A DNA stretch of 64,000 nt from Blasia pusilla (taxonomy: Eukaryota > Marchantiophyta > Marchantiopsida > Blasiales), in NCBI GenBank assembly GCA_050084515.1, contig CM114274.1, positions 19,034,001 to 19,098,000 on the forward strand, in the 5' to 3' direction. The notes below the pieces were generated by a model that worked only from the letters and a program-made list of their open reading frames with translations, made no database searches and was not told the DNA's origin. Made by a program: the position numbers and the translations under genes. Numbering within the stretch: position 1 is the first letter of the stretch; the number at the start of each line of letters is the position of its first letter. Positions 45,181 to 56,895 of the stretch are shown in pieces.

Positions 45181-46633
45181 CAATATCCACAACACTGCGT
45201 CTTCTATATAAAAAGGTTACAAATGGATTTCCACTTCAAGAGAAATGTACTCGCTAAAGGCGAGTGATAATTGATTGGTTTGCAAAGTAGTTTATGCTTT
45301 GATATGTTAAGGTGGTGGGCTTGTGATCTACAGATGCGTAGTCGGCGCTTGTCAAGAATGGAATTTTTGTGGATTGATTTTATTCTGGTTAGAGTGTTCC
45401 TAAGTGTAGATCTTGAATTAGCAAACCTTGGTAGACTCTTTTTTATGATTAGGCATCTTGTTGATTAGTGTGGATTTAGATAGAAGTGATTGAAGGGTTG
45501 TAAATAGGATGGAAGCAATAGTTTAAGAGAGCAATAATGCTTTGATTAGGCTGAGAGTAAATGATAGTTGGTACTCTTAGGTTCGGTCTGGTTGGTTTTC
45601 TTGGAGTGAGGACGATAAGCAATAGTCCTTCACTCCTCGAGTGGTTATGTAATCTGGTGAAAGTATTATATGAAGATTAGGGTGTGCTGTGTTGATTTCA
45701 ACTGATAATGTGTCATGGATCTCACAAGTATAAGAGTTTTAGGGAAACTTCTGAAAGGGCTGTTATGTAGGTCTTTGTGTATGTGATATTTAAATCAGGT
45801 TGCACTAAGTGTTTCAGATATCACAGAGCAGAGAGATGAGTGAGCATCTATCTAACTGTGAGTTTGCTGGGGAGAGGATACTAGTTTAGATGGCATCTAG
45901 ATGATAATAAATAAAAATTATTTAATAATATTATTCCACCCCTCTCATGGCCATACACTGGGTCCACCACCAAAACCTTATGTCGTACCTGACCAGACTG
46001 AAGGGGTTTACTCAATATTTATGCGTCAAGCCCATCTTTGATTTGATCTCCACAGATTCCATTCTATTTGGATGCAGTCAATGCCTTTATTGCCTCTCGA
46101 TGACCGTGAACGGAGCTGCTCAAGAAACTATGAATGCGAGCTGTGGTTGGTAATGTCGAACGAATCGCTCGAGTATGAGTAGAATTTTTGGAGTTGGAGA
46201 GCTCCGATTTCTCATGTTGGTAATGCGAAGATCACTAGTAGCCGGCGTTTCTAAGGAGGCACAATGAAAATGGCTGAAGGAGATTTGCGGATAGGCAGTT
46301 GAGCTATGTCATTTGTAGTGGCAAATGAAATGCCATTTTGAGTCTCTTGATTCCAATTCGGATCCTCCTCATTTTTGGAGCTGAGAAACTCCCCAATGAC
46401 TTTGTTGAGTCTTGTCTAGTTACCTTCCACTCCAAAAGCTGTTTGTAATTATGTACTAGCAGTTGATTCATATCAGAGTGCTCATCTGCAAGATAAAATG
46501 AGAGCTAATGAGGAGTCTGACTGATTCAAGTCGGATTCACCGCCGTGGCACGCTCAAAATTGTCCATTTGATGGAAAATCGCAATCGGGGTATTGTGGGC
46601 CCCTCTGAATCAGCATGATCATGACATGAGTAG

Positions 46634-46636
<3 letters not shown>

Positions 46637-46669
<33 letters not shown>
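46637..46669 (+). repeat. (GA)n microsatellite
   Basis: About 33 bp of AG dinucleotides; it makes an artificial Leu-Ser open frame on the minus strand. Confidence 0.92.
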
Positions 46670-46672
<3 letters not shown>

Positions 46673-47088
46673 TTTTGTGAGATGGAGGTTCATTTGCAGG
46701 CGTAGAGGGTGTTTTCTTGGGTATAATTTGCATGCGTTCCCTGTGATTGGCAAGGAGGGAGGGAGTGAGTGAAGCGGGCGAGACAGAGGAGAAGAGAGGA
46801 GTAGTGAAAGAAACATGGCAGAAGCTGTAGCGTTGGAGGGAATGAGGCAATATAGGAGTAAGCTAAATAAATGTATCCTAGGCAATTGCGGCACGAGAGC
46901 TTAGGATTTTTTACAAATTATTGATGGAGAATGTGCAGCAATTGCTTACGCGGGTGTACACGCTGACTCTGGATAAAACTTCCATACGAAAATGCAGTTG
47001 CTCGTTATCAAGTCATCAGACAAAGGCCATATCTTCAAGGGAGAAATTCAAGGGCTGGGCAGGAACACGTTCTGAAGTGTTGAAGAAA

Positions 47089-47142
47089 TTCAAGGGCTGG
47101 CTTGGATCTCAGAACATTCTGAGATCCAAGCCAGCCCTTGAA
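47089..47142. repeat. Perfect 26-bp inverted repeat with a 2-nt loop
   Basis: Left arm 47089-47114 begins TTCAAGGGCTGGCTTGGATC; the right arm 47117-47142 is its exact reverse complement, ending GCCAGCCCTTGAA. CA separates them. An AGGAACA at 47071 and a TGTTCCT at 47145 could extend the stem beyond a bulge. TTCAAGGGCTGG also occurs at 47048 as a direct copy. Transcribed RNA would form a very stable hairpin. Confidence 0.9.
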
Positions 47143-49174
47143 ACTGTTCCTAAATTGAGAAAATGTAGATATGAGCCCTCAGAGTCGTGGTCATGATAGA
47201 ATCAACTTTTCCTTATCATTTGCGGACCTGCAATGCAAACTGAGAAGTCCAAAAACTACGAGAGACAGAAAAGACCAGTTCGTGAAACTAAGGTGGCGAG
47301 CTGTCTAATGGCACAGATCATAGAAAGCATCTCACTGTGGACAACTCTTATTCCTTGATTGCAGGGACTCATATTGAGAAGCACGGGAGTATAGCAAGGC
47401 TGTGAGCTAATACTGAGAAGCACGGGAGTACAGCAAGGCCGCGAGCTCTAGAGAGTAAATAGGCGGTGACAGGTTTATAGCATGGCTTGAGAAGGAGTCT
47501 GATGTACGAGTTAGAATCTGGGGGGTCGGTCGCGCCTGGATGTATCGAAGGAGAACTTAATGGAGATCACCTAGTATTGAAAAAAGGTAGAAGATATGAT
47601 AGACAGAACGGGCGAAGCTTGTGGAGCTGGCGCAGTATAGTAAATTTCAGTGGAGTAGGGAATCTCGTGAATACAAATGTAATGAAAGATAGAAAAAATA
47701 GCAACAATTTGAAACGGGTGTGGCCAAGTATACTCACTAGTGAGAACAGAGAGTAGGTTTGAGTCCGCCGAGGTGTCGTGAGAGATGAAAGCGGTGTCTG
47801 CGTTGAAGATTAGGTTACAAACAGACCATGACCACATTATGAAGAAAATTGCAATGGAGCTCCTAAACTGAACAAATGTAGACATCCTACTTACGTGGAA
47901 GAAGACACAATGCAGTTCGCAAACAGTTTGATGGATGAGAAGTCCCTGGCGACAGTCCGATTTAACAGCAAAGATGATAAGGTTGAACACCGCAACGTGA
48001 CCTTACTTAGCAAATGTCTCGATAACCAAACAAACAGTGAATAATTCGGAAGAGTAGCAAAGTAGTTGATCGCAAATGTATCTAAGGATAGTAGAGTGTA
48101 AGAGCAAAGAGTGCATCAGCCGCTCACAAGGGTGAAGAAGTGCTCAGGGCGGTTCAAGATGGAAAAGCAACAATGAGCTGAGTAGGAAGGAATCACGTGC
48201 GAATGAAGTTAGGCGGGAAAAAAACACACACTGTACCGGTATGGCCGAGGCGCTCGTACATTTTGATAGCGAAAATACATTGGAGTTGTTAGAGCGAACG
48301 TGCCATTTGGAAGAAATCGATTCATGCTTAGTGAATAGGAGATGGAAATGGAACGCAAGGCTGCCGATTCAGGGGTGGTTTAAGGTATAGGTCAATCGGA
48401 ATTCTTATACGTCAGAGTTATACTATGTACATAACCATTCATCCTCCATGGAAGATTCAAGACTGTTAGAGACGCTCATTGTAGCCGATCACTGGGAAGC
48501 CTAAACGAAGGAAGGAAGCACGAAGGAAATAAACGTTTGTAACGGAACGCAGCTTCCACTCCGAAACAATAACTCGGGCTACACGAGACACGCTCGCATC
48601 GGACCTAAACTTGCTAGCATCGGACAATCAGGAGCACGACAGTGATGAGTGGGCAACACGTGGAGATATGCAGCGAGCTCAAAGAGAAAACTCAGGTTGA
48701 GGCATGTGGAAGAGGGATCATAAACCACTCCCACATGTAAAGGCCGTAATTACTAGCACAATTACACAAGAGAAAGGGCATATCGCTTGTTAATTTAAGT
48801 TTTTTTCTTCTATTATGTTAGTTTAACTCTTGTGTTACACATGCCATCATCGGAAGAAACCAAAAGTATTTAAAATTTAAGTATAAAATATCTTTTGTGA
48901 AAAATGAAATCACTCAACAATACAATAATAAAATTTATATTATTATCTAGAATCCGTTCTTAGTTTGTAAACATTTATTTATTTGACATCGGACAATAAA
49001 ATATATTTTTTACTCTATGGATAATTAAAAAATATTTCGCCTCTAGAAAAAAGTTATGTTTAACACACTATTAGTCCCTTAAACACGGACAGGGCTTCCC
49101 ATCAGTAGATTATTATTATCATTATTACTCTCTCTGTCCACCCACCCGTAGAGTGTTCGGCATTTAGGATGACA

Positions 49175-49282
49175 ATAGGGGGTGTCAAAATACCCCTATC
49201 CGGGATTTTAGTGTTCCCGGATCTCCCTATCCGGGGATTTCCCGGATCTCAACGAGTAGCTCCCGGGAAGAGATTCTTCCCG
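49175..49282. repeat. Cluster of short GC-rich inverted repeats upstream of eIF2B gamma
   Basis: Four hairpin pairs in series: ATAGGGG with CCCCTAT (49175-49199), ATCCGGG with CCCGGAT (49198-49222), a second ATCCGGGG with CCCGGAT (49229-49247), and CGGGAAGA with TCTTCCCG (49264-49282). The middle two units are near-duplicates. Confidence 0.7.
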
Positions 49283-49869
49283 CCCCGTTTGCATTTCTTC
49301 TCGGGTATCCGGTGGATTTAAGGCTGGCAACCGGCATAGCCGGCCCCACTAACCCGGACGATTCCGGACACCCCCTAATGGGCACACCCACGCGCCACGG
49401 ATTCGTCCTTGCGGGACGGAGTCTCGGAGAGCCACGTCACGACGTTCTGGGCTTGTTCTGGGCCTTCTGGACACGAGAAGTTGAAGGCATTCAGGGACAT
49501 GGATCCGATAAAAGAACGTCATCGGCTAGGTCGAGGCGTTGGTCGCCGCGACCTTCTCTGCATGGGATCCGGCCCTACGGAAGTGATGATCGGATCGGCC
49601 CCATGGTACGCCATGTCATGGTCTGCACGCGGAGGACACCCAACAACCCTAAACCCCCCGAGTAAAGGTAGCAGTGGCAATCCCGCGGAATTCCTTGCCA
49701 TTCGGTGGAAAATTGCGGGGAGGTTGACGAGACGGAGAAGGCAATGGGATCGATCGGGTGCCATGCGTCTGGTGGATTGTCGAATTGTTCGGCTGCGGGG
49801 AGAGGATCTCACGAGACCTGTTGAGTGATGTAATCTGTGGCTGACGGAGTGGCGTCTTGCGAAGGAAAG

Positions 49870-51843
49870 ATGGATTTTCAGGTGGTTGTGCTGGCGGGGG
49901 GCGGAGGGCTCTCCAAGAAGCTGTTTCCGCTGGTGACGAAGGATCTACCGAAAGCGCTGCTACCTGTAGGAAATCGCCCTCTCATCAGCTATGTACTGGA
50001 GCTATTGGAGGAGAGCAATATCAAGGATCTCATCGTCGTCGTGGCGGGTGACGGAGCTGCAACCCAGGTATGCCGCGATGGTAATTAATACCCCGAGTCG
50101 CTTGGTTAAGATATGATTTTGCTGCATAATTCGATCGATGTCGTGGTGGTCTCAGTTAGATTCGGCTAAACAAGGAGAGAAAGAGATGTGGAACCGAGTT
50201 ATGGCAATGAAGTTGAGGGCAAGATGACCATTGGTTCGAGTTCAAGGACATTGCAAGTGATCCAAGGCGGGTTCCTATTGTCACTCAATCAAATTAGGGC
50301 TATTTGTCACTGCGAAGAATGTAGGGCAGCAATTTCTGATTTTCTGCTGTTTAGTAGTTTAGCCATTGAAAACCTCACGTAACTGCTCGGTGGAAGTGAT
50401 GGATCAAATTGAATACTTGTTGAAAATGCCTAGAATACGGGTCGGCAATTGTTCAGCCTTCAGGTGTCCAGCATTTTGAGCACTGAGAAGGCCATGATTC
50501 TGAAGCGATGAGGGGTTTTGTCTTCACCTATGGAAAAGAAAATCATGACGCAATGGCTGCAAGGAAAGTATGAATGTGGCAATAGAGAAAGATCATGCAC
50601 TGGTCTCTTTTCGGCTCATATGATGTGTCGATGCTCGGGCAGATTTTCAACTGATCTAGCTTTGGTTGTACAGGTTGAGAGCTGGATATCGAATGCCTTC
50701 GATGATCGGCTGCGAGTAGAGGTTGTTTCAGTACCGGAGGAGTATGAGTCTGCGGATGCGCTTAGGAAAGTATCTCATCGGCTTACAGCGGAAGACTTTC
50801 TGGTCGTCAGTGGGGATCTAGTGAGTGATGTCTCACTGGGAGCAGTTGCGGCCGCTCATCGTCGGCAGGGAGCGGCTGTCACAGCTCTCCTCTGTGGTCG
50901 TCCTACTCTGAACTCATCTGATGGCAGCACCAGCTCCTCGAACAAGGATAAAACCAAGCTTCAAGCTTCTGATGTAATTGGTCTGGATTCGTCACACCAG
51001 CATCTTTTGTTCCTGGCCGCCAGTGGTCAAGTTGAGAAGGAACTGAGAATAAGGCGTTCATTGCTTCGTGCTGTTGGTCATATGGAAGTTCGGACTGATT
51101 TGGTTGATGCTCATCTATATGCTTTCCAGAGGGCTGTAGTGCAAGAGGTCTTGGATAGCAGACCTGGAATCAAAAGTATCAAACGTGACTTGGTACCTTA
51201 CCTTATTCGATCTCAACTCAGGCTGGGGGTTAACCTAACTCCTGCATCTATCTCCGATGAAGGTTCAGACCATCCCCCGGGCGGATATGTTGTGAATGGG
51301 ACCGCTGTTATGAATCATTCAGCAGATGACCTACCTTCTTTGTTGAAACGAGTCTGCACAATCACACCTTCTCCTCTCAAGTGTTGTGCATATGTGGCAA
51401 GCCAAGGTAAGTATTGTGCAAGGGTGAACTCGTTGCAAGCATATGGAGATGTGAATCGGGCGGTTGCTGGCGAAGTAATTCATTTGACTGGGCACGAGGT
51501 TTCTGGCCACAATAATGTGGTACACAAGACAGCGGTAATGGGATCAAAGACAACTATCGGGCCGTATTGTATTCTTGGAGAAGGATCCGAGTTGGGGGAC
51601 AAGTGCAAGGTTAAGCGCTCTGTTGTTGGACGCCACTGTAGAATAGGCTCAAATGTGACAATTGCTAATTCAGTGGTGATGAACTATGTCACTATTGAGG
51701 ATTTTTGCTCCATTCAGGGTTCCGTCGTCTGTAGCAATGCCCACTTGCAAGAGAGGTCCTCTATCAAAGACTGTCAAGTTGGTGCAAGTTACAGCATTGG
51801 AGCGAACTTAGAGTTCCGAGAAGAGGCCTTCCCAAAGAAGTAG
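49870..51843 (+). CDS. EIF2B3: Translation initiation factor eIF2B subunit gamma
   Basis: eIF2B is the cytosolic GDP-GTP exchange factor for eIF2; gamma pairs with the catalytic epsilon subunit. Two exons, 49870-50067 and 50674-51843, join in phase 0 (CAG|GTATGC ... TGTACAG|GTTGAG) to give 455 residues, the usual size. Residues 1-240 are a nucleotidyltransferase-like fold: MDFQVVVLAGGGGLSKKLFP, KDLPKALLPVGNRPLISYVL, FLVVSGDLVSDV. From about residue 340, left-handed beta-helix hexapeptides follow: TAVMGSKTTIGPYCILGEGS, VVGRHCRIGSNVTIANSVVM, SVVCSNAHLQERSSIKDCQV. An in-frame GTG upstream at 49837 was not used because MDFQVVVLAGG is the family start. The nucleotide-loop region has GGGGLSKK where relatives have GGTGSR. 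Frame and motifs are intact, so it is probably functional. Confidence 0.92.
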
Positions 51844-53867
51844 ACTTGAAAGATCTGTTGTCTTAGATACTGTAATGTAAGATTTAGCTCAGTTCATTTG
51901 TATGATCTCTGGGCCCAACCAGCATGGGTGGAACTCATAGTAGATATTATTCTGTTGAGCTCAACTGAGAAAGTACTGGGTGTTGCAATTACTTTTCGGC
52001 TCATGCCTTTTGTACCCATCGAGCTATTGCAAGCAAGCTCTGGATGTCAAAGCTGGCTTTGTATAGTTGCTTCCTTGTAGCTTTCTCAATTTTCTCAGCT
52101 TTGAGCGTCTGTTAGTTGGCTACAACTCGACACATTCATGTGATTTCTAGCGCTAGTGAACGGATTGCACAATCTGCTCTCCAAATGGTTACCGAACTAC
52201 CTATGGATTACAGAGGCCACACCGACCATGGTCTGTGAATGGGAGGAAATTGTGATGTAAGATAAGCAGCAATTACTGATTGCTTGCAAGTCTAAAGAAG
52301 CACAGGGCTGAGAATATCCTGAAACTGCTCTTCCAGTCATTGTGGTGCACCATGGCTTCATAGCTTTGAAGTTGAACTCTTTCGCATTTGAAGAACTGTT
52401 TCTATGGTTTTATAGTTGGTTGTCTGCTGAGATCAGTTCCGCCGGACTAGATTTAATGTGAGGCTGGTCCGGAAGAGATCTGCTTTCTTAACAATTTTTA
52501 AAGAAATTCGTACCTGAAAATTGATATCTAGTAGGCTGCTAGTATTTTGCATTGGAATGAGTAGGGCTTGAAAAATGATATCTAATTAGATGATCAATGA
52601 GACGAACACCCCATGGGAACCAACGAGTGGGTGTTCGGTTTTACCTTGTTTCAGATTTGGCAGAAGTGATCAAATAGTCGTTGCACCCACCATCACAAGC
52701 ACTGTAGAGCTTTCATTATGCCCTCATCATGCTCCTTGTTGGCTTGAAGGGGATTTTGCCACGACCTCCAAGTTCATCATGTTTCTCCAAATATAATTCC
52801 TTGGTTTTGTCTATTCGTAAGATGATTTGAACTTTTGTGCATTCTGAAGATTGTATAGGTTTGAGTGCTCCCTCCCCAAATAAGTGTAAATTTTTTAAAA
52901 CGATAGAAAGGATAAACCGGGAACTAGAACAGGAGAAGGAAAGGGAGAATTCTTCATCAACAAAGGCGAAGCAAGAAAGGTTAAAGGTCCCTCTAGAGAG
53001 ATCTGGAGTTGTACTAGGTTTAGGAGGAATAGTTAAGGCACATCGATTCCTAAACATTCCTAGGGAAGAAAAAGAGACTATTCTTATCCTCCATTTTACA
53101 TTCCTTTCAAGGGGAAATGGTTAGACAATTTAGGATTAAGAAGGGGATAGAAGGACAAAGATAGTAGGTCTACCTCTAGTTCTCCTCCCAAGAACTAGAG
53201 GTATGAAAAAAATAGGGATTGAGAATAATTTTGGATAACGGATGAATGGGTACCGGGTAATAAATGAAAAAGAGAGATATGCTGACCTTAGAGATCCAAT
53301 TGGAGGGAATCTTGCCCTTCTCTTAAGGATAAAAGTTGATGGTCCTCTAGGGGTTAAGAGGATCTCTCTAGCCTTCTCTATCATACGGCCACAAAAGTTA
53401 TAATCTTAGTTTTGTAATTTATTATTAGAGTATTAATTATATCGACGAATTCCACATTATCTTGATTTATAAGAATTTTTCTTATGAGAGAAAATTGAAT
53501 AAGGGGAAGATAATCGCAAATGATAAATTTTCCAAGTGAGAGGGTTTTCTCATAAATCAAATTTGATTTGATTTTTGATTGAAGAGGGATGGAGAAACAA
53601 GGAATAAATTTATAGCAAGGTAAGTTTCCCTAAAAATAGCAATCTTGATGGTAACCTGCGCGCACAGGTTATCAAGGGCGGATGACCTCCTCAACAAGTC
53701 ATTGTGCTATCAAAGACCAAAAGAGGAAAGTCGCCAGAAACGACGATCTCGACACAATGGACCCATCCTCAACCTCATCCGACATCTTGGGATGAAGTTA
53801 CACTTAAGACAATCCGCTGGCTCTCTATGCCGTCGTCGTGATAGATCTCTACTTATCGACTACTAAG
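51844..53867. other. Downstream of eIF2B gamma; no further gene
   Basis: 51844-52100 is probably the 3' untranslated region. 52590-53870 has short open frames of low information, for example Lys/Glu-rich around 52840-53120. GGTAACCTG and CAGGTTATC near 53650-53672 form a small hairpin. Confidence 0.4.
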
Positions 53868-54380
53868 ATGTGACAGCTGTGATGCACATACATATCGCTA
53901 CACAATACACATCAATGGTCACATCCACACCACACAACATTGAGCTTCCCCAACACACGGATAGATCCACACATGTATAAAAATAAACTCAGGTATGTAC
54001 GTCGAGATGACACAACCGCTCTCCTCATTGACAGTTGGATCCTCCAAACTATAGATAGTAGATATTGTAGAAAAACTCCTAAAGAAGCATAACTAATGGG
54101 ATACGCCTCTCATACTCACACACCACCATGAGGAACAAAATTTTGCAATGAGAGAATGAATGGAGACGAACGGATCCTTTTCTCAATTATATAGGATATG
54201 TACAAGCAACCCTAACCCTAATCTTAACCATAGTCTTGAGTTAGACTAATTGTGATTAACTAATCCTAGTTAAGATAATCGTGCTTAGTTGACTAACCAA
54301 GATTAAGCTTCCCTACTTTGTGTGAGTACCAAATGTAGTAATTCGGATGTCCCATGAGTTTGACTATAACTCAATCTTCA
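53868..54380 (-). repeat. Probable 3' LTR of the copia element
   Basis: Starts with TGAAGATTGAG at 54380 on the minus strand. The distal end is uncertain. At 53870-53930 the sequence carries a stretch resembling the tail of the gypsy G-family LTR followed by TGTCACATCTTAG. Confidence 0.45.
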
Positions 54381-54393
54381 ATATTCCCCCTAA
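54381..54393 (-). other. Polypurine tract of the copia element
   Basis: The minus strand reads TTAGGGGGAATAT immediately before TGAAGATTGAG, which begins the LTR. A purine-rich tract followed by TG is the usual copia 3' LTR junction, and it sits at the right distance after the RNase H remnant. Confidence 0.6.
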
Positions 54394-54479
54394 GGCTCAT
54401 TTCGATATCCCTAACACCTAAATCGTTTCTAAACATTTCAAACTTATCTCTAATCTAAACAATGCCTTTGTAAATATAT

Positions 54480-55613
54480 GAGCAATTTTTTGATCTGTAC
54501 CTCTATACGCAAGATCAATTTCACTTTCAAGCACTTTCTCTCTGCTAAAATGATAGTGCACCTCAACATGTTTTGTTCGAGCATAAAATATAAGGTTATT
54601 AGCAAGCGTAATGCTATTAATAATAATACTAGCTCTTAAGTTACTAACACCAATCTCAACATGTAATCGATTAAGTCACACCGTCTCACATGCTACATTG
54701 GTTGCTCCTTTGTACTCAATCTCTGTTGATAAAGCAACTATAGGTTGCTTCTTACTGAAGCCCAACTTATGATTGCGCTCCCCAAGGTAAGTAAATAATC
54801 AGATGTGGAGTGTCTATCAGACACACTTCCTTCGCAATTAGCATTTGTGAATTTCTGTAATTGCAAACTCAGAGAGGTTCAAATTGAAGCCCGAATTGAA
54901 TAGAAAATTTCAGATACCGCATAATCCTCCTCATAACATCAAGGTGAGATTTTCGAGGTGCTTGCATAAATTGGATCATTAGACGAATTACATAGCTCAA
55001 ATATGGCGTGGTTATAGTCAGATAGATCAAACTTCCAAGCATGAGCCTGTACATATTAGAATCTGCAAGCAACTCTCCTTCGTCCACTCTTAGCTTCACA
55101 TTTTGGTCCAACGGTGTAGAGATTGGCTTATAGGCGGTCATACCATATTTTGAAAGTATTTTTTGGTTGTAATAACCACATGCTCTCTCCAACCTTGATG
55201 AACTCAACACCAAGGGAGTACTTGAGTTCTCCCAAGTCCTTCATATCAAATTATGCCTGTAATTTTAGCTTGACTTGTTGTACCATATCCTCATCATTCC
55301 CAGTCATTAAGGGGTCATCAACATACAAAAAAATTGTAACCGTATGATATTTTCCTCTAAAGACATATAACGAGGAGTCAAAATCACACATCCTAAAGCC
55401 TAACTCTTATTTGATGTATGTAATCTTGTTATGTTTGAGCACGTATAAAGCTTTCTTTAACATGTATACGCGGAATGGAAACTCTGGATGCATATGCTTA
55501 TATCCAGGTGGTTGAGTCATATAAACCTCTTCATGTAGATCTCCATTCAAGAAGGAATTCTTGACATCCATGTGATATAATCTCCACTTCTTACTTACTG
55601 CAACTACAACCAC
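54480..55613 (-). pseudogene. Copia reverse transcriptase and RNase H
   Basis: 55613-55407 shows KWRLYHMDVKNSFLNGDLHE, then EVYMTQPPGY and LKKALYVLK, the classic copia RT front with its first catalytic Asp. Around 55340-55280 the minus strand gives text equivalent to the second catalytic motif in a shifted frame. 55213-54869 has KPISTPLDQNVKL, YRLMLGSLIYLTITTPYLSY and RRIMRYLKFSIQFGL. RNase H remnants continue to about 54480. Too many lesions to be active. Confidence 0.78.
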
Positions 55614-56159
55614 TGTTCTGGTAGTCGCTATGTTTGCAACATGACTAAATGTCTCATGATAATCGATGCCATATTATTGTGCATAGCCCTTGGCTACCAA
55701 TCTGGCTTTGTATATGTTCATTGTACCATCTTAATTGCGCTTGATTTTGTAAACCCATTTACAACCAATAGCTTCCTTACCGGAAGGTATATCAACCAGC
55801 TCCTAGGTCTTTTGATATCTTAATGCAACAAGCTCTTCCTCCATAGCTTCAATCCATTCGACCTTGCTTGCAGCTTCTTAAAAAAGAGTTGGCTCTTGTT
55901 CTTGAAGGGTAGTCATTGTATATGCATGATGTGTTGTAAGGAATCTTTTATGTATGAATCTTTGAACTGGATGTGTTAGTCTACTTGATCTATACAATTT
56001 TTGTTCAGAGATGGATGCCTCTGACATTTGATTTGAGCTCTAACTAGTGAAAATACATTGAATACATATTCTTCCCAACTAGGGATTGATAGATTTAATT
56101 GAAGAATCTAGAACCTCTCTTAATCCTACACTAGTACTTAGGGAATTTGTAGGCGATGT

Positions 56160-56740
56160 CTATTGGTTTATAGTCATATTCTCCCCCTGAACAGATGAGT
56201 TTAGAGGTGGAATAGGCTCAGATGGAATATACCATGAATTTAACTTATCAGAGACAACATCGCGACTAATAATAAACTGCCTAGAGGATGGAATATAGCA
56301 CTTACACCCATTAGTTCCATCAACATAGCCAATGAAGATACATCTTTTAGATTTAGGGTTTAATTTCTGATGTCTTTCATAAAGAACATGAGCATAACAA
56401 ATACAACCAAATACAACCAAGAAGGAAAAATTATTTTTACTTCCCATGAATATTTTGAATGGAGTCTTATCATCAACTCATTTTGTTGGAGTTCGGTTGA
56501 TTAAGAAGACTGCGCACGCTACAACCTCTGCCCAATACACCTTAGACATGTTCTTCTCATTCAGGATAGCATATGCTTTTCAGTAATATGTCGATTCTTC
56601 CTCTCAACCACTCCATTTTGTTGTGGAGTGTAACGACAAGTCACTTGTCGTTGGATGCAATTTTGATATAAATAGCCATCAAACTCTGTTGAAAGTGGGA
56701 TAGCCACTATTAGCGGAGGAGGGTGTGGCGAAAGAGCTTT
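56160..56740 (-). pseudogene. Copia integrase C-terminal part
   Basis: 56740-56470 contains the typical TPQQNGVVERKN end of the integrase core, including the catalytic Glu, in broken frames. 56447-56160 has the post-integrase region VVFGCICYAHV, KLNPKSKRCIFIGYV and GCKCYIPSSRQFIISRDV, characteristic of copia polyproteins. Confidence 0.75.
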
Positions 56741-56760
56741 AATAATAAGAAACCACGAGG

Positions 56761-56860
56761 AAGAAGGACAACCATGGGAAGAATTTGGTACTTTCTACAG
56801 ATATTTGTCAAAGTTTGCGTCGTAGTATTCGTTCTCGGAGTCTTGTGTAACTATCAACCT

Positions 56861-56895
<35 letters not shown>

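Larger units (their letters stand above)
45181..49174. other. No recognisable gene
   Basis: 45200-46500 is probably the upstream part of the Helitron and its flank. 46600-48750 has balanced composition and protein-like stretches, but nothing matches a known family. 48780-49060 is AT-rich. The region includes a (GA)n tract and a perfect foldback, listed separately. Confidence 0.4.
53868..56760 (-). mobile_element. Ty1/copia retrotransposon, 5'-truncated and decayed
   Basis: Minus-strand order integrase, RT, RNase H, polypurine tract, 3' LTR: the copia order (integrase before RT). gag, protease and the 5' LTR are absent; coding similarity fades near 56740. Many stops and shifts are present. 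Confidence 0.78.

Noticed and set aside
45880-45950. 5' terminus of the autonomous Helitron
   Set aside because: The AT-rich stretch here does not show the ACTAG...GTGC.CGTGCGATGCAC pattern of the other Helitron-like ends, so no terminus is called.
46619-46894. Two minus-strand frames ending in Leu-Ser repeats
   Set aside because: The repeats are translation of the (GA)n microsatellite; the rest resembles nothing.
49312-49828. Open frames of 117 and 139 codons upstream of eIF2B gamma
   Set aside because: GC-rich sequence gives chance open frames on several frames and both strands; no motif, and they overlap each other.
52837-53124. 95-codon Lys/Glu-rich frame after eIF2B gamma
   Set aside because: Low-complexity charged sequence with an antisense counterpart; no family match.
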